Below the pieces are notes generated by a model, which did not search any database, was not told where the DNA came from, and saw only the letters and a list, made by a program, of their open reading frames with translations. A stretch of DNA of 15,358 nucleotides from Chromera velia (lineage: Eukaryota > Sar > Chromeraceae), in NCBI GenBank assembly GCA_018398765.1, contig JAHBMJ010002863.1:1-15358 (forward strand). Reading direction: 5' to 3'. Shown one piece after another: positions 1 through 8,300 of this stretch. How positions within the stretch are numbered: the first letter of the stretch is position 1; each line of letters begins with the position of its first letter. The position numbers and the translations under genes were made by a program.

Positions 1-2286
1 ACCCAGCAAGTCTCATCGACACATGCACACGTGCAGGAAGTAGACCAACAGCACACAGAGTAGGTACACGGAAAGAAGAGAGAGACAGATTCAAAGCCCA
101 ACGGACAAAGCGCAATTGAAGGACATCTAATGCATCCATGTCTGACTTGCAGACAGGTAGACAGTCAAACGCGTATAGAGCAACAGGCAACCAGAAAGCG
201 CATAAACACAAAAGTTTTGCTGCGGGGGGCAGGCGACCTAAAGAGAGTGCTATGCTCTTTGCATGACCCATCCATCTACTCGCTATGCTAAGCCTTTCTT
301 CTATTACCTCCCTTAAGTCTCCCCCTTCGAACAAAAGAACACTTAGATACTTATACGACCCCACTCTCTCGACTTCTTTTCCCCCAAACATAAGTCTGCC
401 TTCAATTGCAAGGTAAGAGTCGGACAGACGCATGATTTTCGTCTTTTTTAAATTAATAGTGAGCCCTCTCTCTTCATACAAAGAAGTTAATTCATTCAAG
501 CTGACCTGCAGGTTATGCACGCTCTCAGCAACGAGGACAAGGTCATCGGCGTAACCAAGGCTATTATACTAGCTCAACCCCACCAAGCAGAACCTCTGCA
601 CGACCGGAAGCCTTCACTCTTTCATGTAGATCATTGATAAAAATCAAAAAGAGAAGAGGGGAGAGAGGATCCCCTTGTTTCACCCCTTTCTCTTCTTTGA
701 ACATAAAAGGGCTGCCAGTGATGCTTCCGTACACATTTGTATACATTGCCTGAATCATTTTGACATCGACTGCACTCACCCCTTGCTTCAACAAAACTTT
801 AAACAAAATATCTCTGGAGAGGGAACCAAAGGCTTTGCTGAAGTCTACAAAGTATGCTAACAAGGGTTTCTTTCGTTTCTTTACCTTTTGTATCAGGCTG
901 AGCGCGATAAGTGCTCCAATGGCTTCTCTTGTTCCTACCCTTTGCTGAAAACCCAACTGCCTATGGTCAATCTTCACTTGCGATGTAAAACGGGCAGAGA
1001 GGAGTGAAGAAAAGAGTTTTGGTAAGAGTGAGACAACATGAATCGGACGCCATTTACCAGGGTTAGGGGAAGGAGGCCCCTTTAGAACCGGACAGATTTT
1101 AATTACATTCGATTCATCTCACCAAGCAGATGTTAAGTGAATTAAGTTCAAATGGATAAATAACAAAGCACGAGAAAGAGGTGAATATTGAAAGCTGAGG
1201 GAGAGGTGGTTGGGGGCGAGTCCGGACAACTCTGCAGCCTTTTCCTCCTTTGTGGACCGAAAAACTTTCCTTATTTCTTCTATGCAAAAATAAAGGCGAG
1301 ACGGAGGGATTGGTGGGGGCAAGGGGGGGGAGTGAATGCCAGAGGGAACCTGATAAGAGTGGGTATGCAGTTGTGAAAAGACGCCAGGGTGCAAAGAAGA
1401 GTTAAAAACGGGCGGGGCTGGCTGTGAAGGAGCGAAAAGGGGAGCACTTCCTTGTGCAGATTCCCTGCTAAAGGGAGAGTCAGCAAAGATGGAAGCCCAG
1501 TGGCAAGAAAAGTCCTTTACTAAAGGCTGGGAACCAGGAGGGGCTTTCTCTCTATTGCTTTTTTACAGCTTTCTTCTCAATGACCAGACCTTTGAAGGGT
1601 TGGAGGACAACTCGAGTGCAACCTTTTCTGTACAGAGCTTCTTGTACGCCTTTCTTTTCCTGTTGTACAATCGCTGACATCTGCGGGCCTGCCTCTCAAC
1701 TGTCTGTCTTAAAGCAACCATGTTCGCTCTGCTACTCCCACTTCTCCCCTCATTCTCATATGATTGTACAAGTTTGTTCAACATCTTTCCGCGTCTTCCT
1801 TGCTTCCCTCCAAAGTGTAGCTGCTTCCTTGTATTCATTATCAAACCATTCGGCCTTTTTCTTTTGTCTCACTTTTTTCCTGCCCTGTTGACCATCTAAA
1901 TCCTTCCGCTTGATTTCTTTTGTCGGGCTGGCCAACGTGGTTTCCTATTCCTTCAGCAGTAACTTTTCCTGTTCACAGAAAGACAAGGGCACCGGTTGCT
2001 CACATAAGTTGGGAGCAGACAATAGGGGGGGGGGAACAGATAGAAAAGAAGAGAGATCAATGTTTTCAGCTTCACAAGCCATTTTCACAAGTCCAGGCCA
2101 TAGCTGTTCAGCCAATTGACCAGTTGCTACAGCTGAGGAAAGAAGTTCCTCATCTGAGATAGGAGTGGATCTGACGGAGCGATGAAGGGGGGGGGATAGA
2201 TAAAAGGGAGTTCTCTTTGCTGTCTGGCTGCTGAGGGGGAATGAAAGGGGCAGCAACAAGGGATAAAGAAAGTAACACAGCTGCAT
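1..2286 (-). pseudogene. LINE linker, reverse transcriptase and post-RT region, frameshifted and with stops
   Basis: After the endonuclease, one frame (about 2190 to 1760) reads ISDEELLSSAVATGQ, passes an in-frame TAG at 1945, and gives EWFDNEYKEAATLWREARK, a typical LINE linker. The frame then shifts to a second one (about 1760 to 564), which reads through a TAA at 1563 and a TGA at 1119. It carries the RT fingers (GKWRPIHVVSLLPKLF), motif A (AYFVDFSKAF, catalytic Asp kept) and motif B (GVKQGDPLSPLLF). A one-base slip near 565 moves to the frame with motif C (GYADDLVLVAES, both catalytic Asp kept). That frame stays open to position 1, covering the thumb and the LYAFDCL...LDVLQLRF region common after LINE RTs. 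Motif A has Gly where many LINEs have Asp after AF. RNase H or a C-terminal zinc knuckle, if present, would lie outside the window. Confidence 0.9.
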
Positions 2287-3545
2287 GGTCGAGCCTGGAC
2301 AGTTCTACTGGCTGTTTCACATCGAGGTGAGTATAAGTACGGAGGAGGGGAGGATCAATGAGAAAAAAGTCAATCAGAGTGTGACCCCTACCTTTCCAAA
2401 GGAAGGTGCAGTCACGTGAGAAAGAGCGTGCTTCCCCACTCCAAGCGGGGGCAGAACCATCAATGCAGAGACCATTTAAAGGGAGAAGATTCATTAGTTC
2501 ACAGAGTTTTAAAAGAGAACGGCCCTGCTGATCAACTTTTCGGTTGCAAGACGAAGCACGGACTACTCCCAATATATTTTCTTCCTGAATGATTCCATTC
2601 TTGTCTTGTACCCCCATATCCCAGGTAATTCCTTTTAGCAGCTCATCGGAGATGTAAGCGTTGAAATCACCAGTCATAATTCTCCTTTCCCCTAGAAAAA
2701 CTTCCGACAATGCATCTGTCAGGCGCTCCCAGTGGCTCGGATCCCCGCCTGCCTCCCCTCTCCCAGTAGACTGTTCGTGTAGCACATATACTCCAAACAC
2801 ATGCAAAACAGAGGACTTGCTATATGCATTGAATCTACCAACATGCAATGACGCACACAGCATAGATGGGCTGACCAGTTCGATTTCAGGCCTTAGTCGG
2901 CCTCTCAATGACTTTTGAATTAAGACAGCGACCCGCCTGGTATCTTTGTCCTGTTCTGATGCTTTCTTCCTGCCTCTGCCACTTCCATCTCCCCCAAGGT
3001 GCTGTCTAACCCATTCTCGGTGGGAGAAATTCTTGCCTGAGTGCATGAAAAGGGTATTCAAAAAGGCGCGTGAGGGACCGTGTTTCCATCAAAATTACCA
3101 TATCAAACTCCTCAAGCCAGGCAAATAGACTGCCATCACTCTCTATGTTGTCTAAGAAACCTTTCACGTTGAGCATGACAATTCTGAGCCCCGCTGTTGA
3201 TCTTACAGAAATCACCTCTTTCAACGCAACACCCCCACTGGCTAGGCAAGCTGAAGCAGAAGCAGAAGCAGATGTAGGTGCCGATGAGGAAGAAGAAAAA
3301 GAAGAAGAAGAAGAAGAAGAAGAAGAAAAAGAAGAAGAAGATGAGGAAGAAGAAAGACCTTGTCCTTTTCCCTGCTTTCTCTGCCCTTTTTTCGTCACCT
3401 TTCCCTGTTTAGTCTTTCCATTGTTTCCCTCACGGCTTGTACTCTTTATCAGGGACTCAAGGGGCTGCCAGCCGTGTGAGTTTCGACATTTGTCTCCTTT
3501 CTGGCATCCCACACAGGGAGTACCGTTCTTTATACCGCGCTGCAC
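2150..3545 (-). pseudogene. LINE endonuclease domain (APE/EEP superfamily), frameshifted
   Basis: In LINEs this domain nicks target DNA to prime reverse transcription. The first frame (3545 to about 3060) opens with a Cys/His cluster (CVGCQKGDKCRNSH), continues through a Lys-rich stretch and a poly-Ser run, then gives the first endonuclease strand (LRIVMLNVKGF) and METRS, which matches the usual QETH-type catalytic Glu box. The frame changes near an A5 run (3060-3064). The second frame carries VAVLIQKS, the catalytic TGDFNAY box, LIDFFLID, and LDHAAVLLSL in place of the usual SDH box. Spacing and order fit the endonuclease/exonuclease/phosphatase fold. The second frame ends at 2150, and the better continuation switches frame at a G9 run (2187-2195). 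There is no convincing start at 3545: the codon is GTG and a TAG lies a few codons upstream. Confidence 0.85.
3251..3356. repeat. AGCAGA then GAA/GAG microsatellite inside the endonuclease ORF
   Basis: The plus strand shows about three AGCAGA units, then an almost uninterrupted GAA-type run. On the coding (minus) strand this gives Ala-Ser repeats and a poly-Ser linker just before the endonuclease domain, so the expansion is in frame. Confidence 0.9.
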
Positions 3546-3725
3546 GCACTCCTAAATTTTTGGCAGAGCCTCTTTGAAAAGTGAATTTTGTGGTTTTTAA
3601 AGGGGGTTTTAGTGTGGTTTTAGGGGGATTTTCGCCCTTCAGAAGAAGATTTTTGGCCTATAAATGAATTTTTGGCAGCTCATGACTAAAACATGAACCA
3701 ATAGTTTATGAGTGCGTGCAGCGCG
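3536..3725. repeat. 16-bp perfect inverted repeat around an AT-rich 158-bp spacer
   Basis: CGCGCTGCACGCACTC at 3536-3551 is exactly reverse-complementary to 3710-3725. The spacer is AT-rich, has no ORF, and contains a direct repeat AATTTTTGGCAG near each end (about 3555-3566 and 3668-3678). It sits between the Cys-rich segment and the endonuclease ORF. It could be a small foldback insertion or a chance product of decay. No target-site duplication is evident. Confidence 0.6.
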
Positions 3726-3782
3726 CTTTGCACACTTGCAGCCAGCATAAGTATTGGAGTCATGACACCGGCATGCACATCT
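3690..3782 (-). pseudogene. Residual Cys-rich segment between the upstream ORF and the endonuclease
   Basis: One minus-strand frame reads RCACRCHDSNTYAGCKCAKR, a further cysteine cluster of the same general spacing as those at 3819-4130. It is not continuous with either neighbour: the upstream frame stops at 3819, and the AT-rich stretch to its left (3552-3709) has stops. It is probably a piece of the same Cys-rich coding region cut off by decay or insertion. It is too short to be certain. Confidence 0.3.
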
Positions 3783-3818
3783 GGTAGACGGTTGGACGGA
3801 GGAGATGGGGGAAACAGT

Positions 3819-4574
3819 CTAGGGGGGCAGAGCCGAAGGGTCTCGGTTTTTACATCTGTCTTTGCCCAGATAGCAGTTAGTACAGTCACTGTGGGTTCTG
3901 TTTAAGGTACACTTACAGTTTTTCCCACAAACCCCCCCCCTCCCGATGGTTTGCACTCGCAACATCGTACTTCTTTATAGTTTGGGCATAGGGCGCCCAG
4001 TAGGCAGTGGGTACAGCGTTTTCCCGCTGCCGTACATGGGCACTCACACTTTCTCTTCCCCCTCTATCTCTCTGGGCATTGCAGGCAGTTGCAACACGCT
4101 TTCTCAGCTTGACAGGGCTCTTCTTCCTCTCTAAGTTTCAGTGCTTTAGGGCATGATAAGGAGGAGGAGGTGGAGGAGGAAGAGGAAGAGGAAGAGGAAA
4201 AGGAAGAGGAAGAGGGAGAGGGAGAAGAAAAAGAAGAAGAAGAAGAACAAGAAGAAGAAGAAGAAGAAAAAAAAAAAGATTTTGAAGAAGAAGAAGAAGA
4301 AAAAGAGGAAGAAGAAGAAGAAAAAGAAGAAGAAGAGGAGGAGGAGGAAGAAGAAGAAGAAAAAGAGGAGGAGGAAGAAGAAGAAGAAGAGGAAGAGGAA
4401 GAGGAAGATGAAGATGAAGATGAAGAGGAAGAAGAAGAAGAGGAAGAAAAGGAAAGAGAAGGGTCCACTCGGTGGCCTGGCCTCCCCCCCCCCCCTCCTC
4501 CCTGTCCGTTCCCACCCACGTTCTTTCCCACACCAGGTCCAGGGGAAGAAGAAGAAAAGAAAAGAACAGGAGAA

Positions 4575-4606
<32 letters not shown>

Positions 4607-4855
4607 TTCTGAAGAAGAGGAAGAAGAAGAGGGGGCAAAAGAAAGAGAAGGGTCCACCCGGTGGCCTGGCCTCGCCCCCCTCCCCCCTCCCTGTCCATTC
4701 TTACCCACGTTCCTTCCCATACCAGGTCCGGAGGAAGAGGAAGAAAAAAAGAGAGCAGAAGAAGAAGAAGAAGAAGAAGAAAGAAAAGAAGAAGAAGAAA
4801 AAGAAGAATTAAGAAGAAGAACATCATTATTATTGATCGGTCTATAGGCCATCAT
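3819..4855 (-). pseudogene. Poly-Ser / Cys-rich ORF upstream of the LINE endonuclease (ORF1-like, CXC-like cysteine clusters)
   Basis: The frame opens with ATG ATG at 4850-4855 and runs through a long Ser-rich region encoded by the TCT/TCC microsatellite. Gly/Pro-rich blocks (RPGHRVDPSLSF) are embedded twice. It then enters a Cys-rich tail: CCNCLQC, an in-frame TAG at 4064-4066, then KCECPCTAAGKRCTHC and LLGALCPNY. After a G9 run (3932-3940 on the plus strand) the Cys pattern resumes one frame over (CGKNCKCTLNRTHSDC, then CYLGKDRCKN) and stops at 3819. The clusters share C-x(6-8)-C-x2-C-x(5-6)-C-x-N. This recalls the CXC (tesmin/TSO1-like) DNA-binding pattern and plays the place of an ORF1 nucleic-acid-binding protein. 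The family match is by eye only. Whether this was ORF1 or the N-terminus of one long polyprotein is unclear. Confidence 0.55.
4150..4810. repeat. Large GAA/GAG purine microsatellite with two unique-sequence inserts
   Basis: The plus strand is almost pure purine (GAAGAGGAA-type units) for about 660 bp. It is interrupted by two related GC-rich blocks starting GGGTCCAC at 4461 and 4650, 189 bp apart. The blocks share CGGTGGCCTGGCCTC and ACCAGGTCC anchors and differ at scattered bases, so a roughly 189-bp unit (block plus flanking purine) was duplicated. On the minus strand the array encodes poly-Ser in the frame of the Cys-rich tail. All other frames give Glu-, Lys- or Leu-rich shadows. Confidence 0.9.
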
Positions 4856-5250
4856 GCAATGTATGAGTCTAGAACAATGCTGTATTGCTCCTTTGCCAGA
4901 TCTCCATCACTTATCGGGGTGGGGCTGCCGTCTGCTAGCTGAAACCTGGCGCCTGAATCATGACGCTTAATCGATTTAAGTGCCGTCCCTCACTATAGAA
5001 GGCTGCGACAGTCAAACCAAGTAGCAAACCAATCCAAGGTACTGAGAGCAGACAGAGCAAACCAGTGAAGAGGGTGTCTTCTTGCTGCTCTTTCTCAGAA
5101 GCAACACGACTAGGAAAGGCAAAAGAACTGTTTTCCTTATCAGTGGTCTCTTAAATCGCATCAAAACGAACCAAGGAAGAGGCCGTCTCTTGCAGTCTCA
5201 GAATATGCATGATTCCAGAGATCTTTATCCGTCTTGATACCGTCTTGGTG
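4856..5250. other. Unassigned spacer between LINE and the inverted-repeat element
   Basis: No ORF with coding character, RNA gene or repeat was recognised. The minus-strand frame of the upstream LINE ORF stays open for only about 50 bp beyond its ATG before a TGA near 4909. The 5' end of the LINE may lie here. Confidence 0.5.
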
Positions 5251-5285
5251 CCACCTCTATGAGGAATGATAAACTGAAATATCTG
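5251..5285 (+). repeat. Left terminal inverted repeat
   Basis: It pairs with the reverse complement of 8288-8322, with about 31 of 35 positions identical. The inner 15 bp (AAACTGAAATATCTG, 5271-5285) match exactly. Confidence 0.65.
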
Positions 5286-5600
5286 AGATATTTCAGGATA
5301 TTTGTAAATATTTCTATCCCCCATTAAATATCTTTACATATCCCAAATATCTAAGATATTTCATAATAGTTTATATCTTTAAATATCTGACTGCATCAAA
5401 TTATGTGACAAGAAGATATTTGAAGATATTCCTAGATATTTATTTTAAAAAATATTTATCTTTAATTATATAACTAATACAATAGACTATGCAGTTGATT
5501 GAATACTTGCAAATATCTGCAAATATCTGGTGATATCTTAGAATATAGAAAGATATTTTGAATTTGTCTACAAATATCTTAAAATATTTACAATTATTTT
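5275..5600. repeat. Subterminal AT-rich ATATCT array (left)
   Basis: The tract is a dense series of degenerate AAATATCT words and their complements (AGATATTT), irregularly spaced by a few bases, with no ORF. The same vocabulary returns at the right end of the element, which suggests subterminal binding repeats or slippage-derived sequence. Confidence 0.75.
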
Positions 5601-5626
5601 GAGATATGTATGGACAAACATTTTTT

Positions 5627-6160
5627 GGAAGGAAGGAAGGAAGAAAGGAAAGAAGGAAGCAAGGAGGGAGAGAGGGAAGGAAGGAAGGAAGGAAGAAAGG
5701 AGGCTAGCAAGGAGGGAAGGAGAGAAGGAAAGAAGGAAGCAAGGAGGGAGAGAGGGAAGGAAGGAAAGAAAGAAGGAAGGAAGAAAAGAAGGAAGGAAGG
5801 ACAGAAGGAAGGAAGGACAGAAGGAAGGAAGGACGGAAGGAAAGAAGGAAGGAAGGAAGGAAGGAAGGAAAGAAGGAAGGAAGGAATGATGGAAGGAAGG
5901 AAGGAGGGAAGGAAAGAAGGAGGGAAGGAAGGAAGGAGGAAGGAAGGAAGAAAGGAAGGAAGGAAGAAAGGAAGGAAGGAAGGAAGGAAGGAAGGAAAAA
6001 AAGAAAGAAAGAAAGAAAGAAGGAAAGAAAGAAAGAAAGGAAGAAAGAAAGAAAGAAAAAAGAAAGAAAAAAGAAAGAAAGGAAGGAAGGGAGGGAGGGA
6101 GGGTGGGAGGGAGGAAGGGACTTAAAGGAAGAAAGAAGGAAGAGAGGGAGGAAGAGAAGG
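5627..6160. repeat. GGAA/GAAA purine microsatellite array 1
   Basis: About 530 bp of nearly pure purine on the plus strand, mostly GGAA units changing to GAAA units near 6000-6080. An internal segment starting GAAAGAAGGAAGC recurs at 5648 and 5728 (80 bp apart), showing local duplication. The long ORFs on both strands (Lys/Glu/Gly-Arg or Pro-Ser-Phe-Leu) are products of the repeat, not genes. Confidence 0.95.
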
Positions 6161-6224
6161 ATGCATTGCACAAAACCTGATTTAGTTTTCAATCTGAGAG
6201 TCGCAGCATGACCTAGGAACCGCC

Positions 6225-6378
6225 CACACCCAGTTTTTTGGTGGGACTCCGGAGAATCTGATTGAAACCGCTGTAGTTAAAAACTTGATCTTTTTTTGGT
6301 TTCCTCAGTGACATTAGGCCCCTCTCTAACCATTCTGAAGTCGTCCTGGCGCCCATCAATGGCTCCAACCACAAAGTT
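6225..6378 (-). pseudogene. Possible PIF/Harbinger-type DDE transposase fragment
   Basis: One minus-strand frame reads AEKNFVVGAIDGRQDDFR from about 6384 to 6337. This resembles the first catalytic Asp box of Harbinger-type (DDE_4-like) transposases, which usually read vvGaIDGth. About 20 codons on, past a T7 run (6291-6297, plus strand) that would absorb a one-base slip, the adjacent frame gives VFNYSGFNQIL. This resembles the NYKGF box that usually follows IDG. The IDG frame is bounded by a TGA just upstream and the fragment is only about 50 codons. No later D or E box is seen, because the sequence turns into the purine array. The match is by eye and could be coincidence. Confidence 0.3.
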
Positions 6379-6456
6379 TTTCTCGGCAGTTCAGACCTTG
6401 CCGTCCCTTTGCGTAAAGGGCTACACTGGGGAATACTCTCCAACAAACATACAGAT

Positions 6457-6740
6457 GAAAGGAAGGAAGTCTCTCAGGATAGAAGGAAGGAAAGGAAGGA
6501 AGAAAAGAAGAAAGGAAGAAAGGAAGGAAGAAAGGAAGAAAGGAGAGGAAGGGAAAGAAGGAAGGAAGGAAGGAAGGAAGGAAGGAAGCAAGGAAGGAAA
6601 AAAGGGAACTTCAAGGAAACGAAGGAAGGAGGGAAAGAAGGGAAGGAAGAAGGAATGGAAGGAAAGAAGGCAGGAAGAAACGAAGGAATGGAACGGAAGG
6701 GAAGGGAAGGGAAGAAAAGGGAAGGAACGAACGAACGGAC
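6457..6740. repeat. GGAA purine microsatellite array 2
   Basis: About 280 bp of GGAA/GAAA/GGGAA units with purines on the plus strand, as in array 1. It runs directly into the first unit of the tandem satellite at about 6745. Confidence 0.95.
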
Positions 6741-6744
6741 GATG

Positions 6745-7530
6745 GAAGGTCTGTCTCGCCTCACTGTTCTATGGATGGGGAGAGAGGAAAAGACAAAGAG
6801 ACGTCGAGCTGGGGGAGGATACACTCACTGCTCGTGCTGCGAAACTGTTGAGAAGTCTCCTTTCTATCAGCACAAGGGTCTATCTCACGAAGGAAAATGT
6901 TTATGCCTCGCTGTTCTGTGGATGGGGAGAGAGGAAAACAAAGAGAAACATCGAGCTGGGGGAGGATACACTCACTGCTTGTGGCGCGGAACTGCTAAAA
7001 AGTTTCCTTTCTGTCAGCACAAGGGTCTGTCTCGCGAAGAAAAATGTGTGCCTTGCTGTTGTATGGGTAGGGAGAGAGGAAAACAAAGAGAAACATCGAG
7101 CTGGGGGAGGATACACTCACTGCTCGTGCTTTGGAATCGATGATGAGGTCAGTACAAGAGTCTGTCTCACGAAGGAAAACGTTTGTGCCTCGCTGTTCTG
7201 TGGATAGGGGAGAGAGGAAAACAAAGAGAGACGTCGAGCTGGGGGAGGATACATTCACTGCTTGTGGCGCGGAACTGCTGAAAAGTCTCCTTTCTGTCAG
7301 CACAAGGGTCTGTCTTGCGAAGAAAAATGTTTGCCTCGCTATTGTGTGGGTAGGGAGAGAGGAAAACAAAGAGAGACATCAAGCTAGGGGAGGATACACT
7401 CACTGTTCGTGCTATGGAACCGATGACGAGTCTGCTTTCTGTCAACACAAGTGCCTGTCTCGCCAAGGAAAAATGTTTCCCTCGCCATTGTATGGATGGC
7501 GGATGCAGAGAAAAGAAACGAAGGAGACGA
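6745..7530. repeat. Tandem satellite, about 145-bp unit, five-plus copies, with a 283-bp higher-order dimer
   Basis: Each unit carries a GGGAGAGAGGAAAA core, GAGCTGGGGGAGGATACA, a variable middle, CACAAGGGTCTGTCTC and a GCCTCGCTGTT-type end. The AGAGAGG core begins at 6781, 6928, 7073, 7211 and 7356, with a degenerate sixth near 7507. Unit lengths are therefore 147, 145, 138, 145 and about 151 bp. The variable middle alternates between a GGCGCGGAACTGCT type (units starting 6928 and 7211) and a GGAATCGATGATGA type (7073 and 7356). Like units are exactly 283 bp apart in both pairs. The ORFs spanning it change frame from unit to unit and are probably not genes. Confidence 0.9.
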
Positions 7531-8072
7531 GCACTCTACAAACACAACACACCAGGGTGCACAGCGTTAATGCTCCAAGCGACCTTCATTTTTACCTCAA
7601 AGGCAGGTTGATAGGGCAACACAAAAAATCCTGGGAAAAGCAACAACAAGGATGCACTCTCAAAAATCAGTGGAGACGACGGAGGGAAAAATCACAGCTG
7701 CACTGAGGCCAGCGTATTGCATGGAAAAGCGATGGAGCTCTCCAATCTGTAATGGAAACACTTGAATCTCTAAGCACTTCAGAGCCAACTCAGAGTTACT
7801 GACTAATACTGAGGCAGTTTTACGATGTTTTGCGCTGCGAAAAACTCTGGAGGCCATATATGGAGGCCAACTGGTCTCTCGAAAAGCATGCAATGCATGT
7901 ATGGGCTGCATGTGGGCCAGCAGCCGCGGCGGCGCGCGGGATGTGCGGATTGCATATATACCAATTAATGTCTGCATGCCTTTGCGTACCCCTGCGGCCC
8001 GCGTGCGGTCCGTGACCTATATATGCCATGAATAGCCATGAAGCTGATTGGGGTGTCGCGAATCGTGTTATC
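7531..8072. other. Non-coding interior of the inverted-repeat element
   Basis: No convincing ORF. A GC-rich, CpG-rich core (about 7900-8020) contains CAGCCGCGGCGGCGCGC. It is flanked by ATGCAT words and by inverted GCATATATA / TATATATGC words (about 7950 and 8020) that could form a hairpin. Confidence 0.4.
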
Positions 8073-8120
8073 AGTCTGACTCTAGGTCTGACCCGTAGTC
8101 TGTCCCTAAGTCTGACTCAT
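8073..8120. repeat. Four tandem copies of a 12-bp repeat
   Basis: The units begin at 8073, 8085, 8097 and 8109 and follow the consensus AGTCTGACTCTA with one to four changes each. The array precedes the right AT-rich array. Confidence 0.8.
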
Positions 8121-8134
8121 ACATAAGATAATGA

Positions 8135-8300
8135 AAGATAATAATAATGATAATCAAATTATTTGAAATAATTATTTGGTGAAATATCATCAACTATCTT
8201 AAAATATCTTGAAATATTACAAATATCCCCAAATATCTTCAAATATCTGGATATTTGGATATTTTATAATCAAATATCTTGGATATACAGATATTTCAGT
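8135..8300. repeat. Subterminal AT-rich ATATCT array (right)
   Basis: A short ATAATAATGATAAT stretch leads into repeated AAATATCT/AGATATTT words, mirroring the array at 5275-5600. It ends at the right inverted repeat. Confidence 0.75.

Larger units (their letters stand above)
1..4855 (-). mobile_element. Degenerate non-LTR (LINE) retrotransposon, APE-type endonuclease plus RT, truncated by window edge
   Basis: Read right to left on the minus strand, the pieces follow LINE order: a low-complexity and Cys-rich upstream ORF, an apurinic-type endonuclease, a linker, a reverse transcriptase and the start of the post-RT region, still open at position 1. The endonuclease-RT part changes frame at about 3060, 2190, 1760 and 565. 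In-frame stops lie at 1945-1947 (TAG), 1563-1565 (TAA) and 1119-1121 (TGA), and another at 4064-4066 (TAG) in the upstream ORF. These breaks make it a non-functional fossil copy. The 3' end lies outside the window, so tail and target-site duplication cannot be checked. The 5' limit is uncertain: I use the ATG at 4855, and the element could extend further right. The clade is not resolved. Confidence 0.85.

Noticed and set aside
1119-1121. TGA read as Trp (altered genetic code)
   Set aside because: The same element also has TAG and TAA stops and frameshifts, so simple decay explains it. The host gene uses TGA or TAG nowhere internally.
4138-4847. Glu-, Lys- and Leu-rich ORFs across the GAA/GAG tract
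   Set aside because: Shadow frames of the microsatellite. Only the poly-Ser frame connects to a structured Cys-rich tail.
5568-6192. Long ORFs on both strands of Lys/Glu/Gly-Arg or Pro-Ser-Phe-Leu composition
   Set aside because: They arise only because GGAA-type repeats lack stops in every frame; there is no non-repeat sequence or motif.
6745-7530. CRISPR-like array
   Set aside because: The whole 145-bp unit repeats with no unique spacers and the context is eukaryotic.
6409-7706. Plus- and minus-strand ORFs through the tandem satellite (up to 303 residues)
   Set aside because: Unit lengths are not all multiples of three, so the repeated peptide changes frame between units; no start or domain supports a gene.
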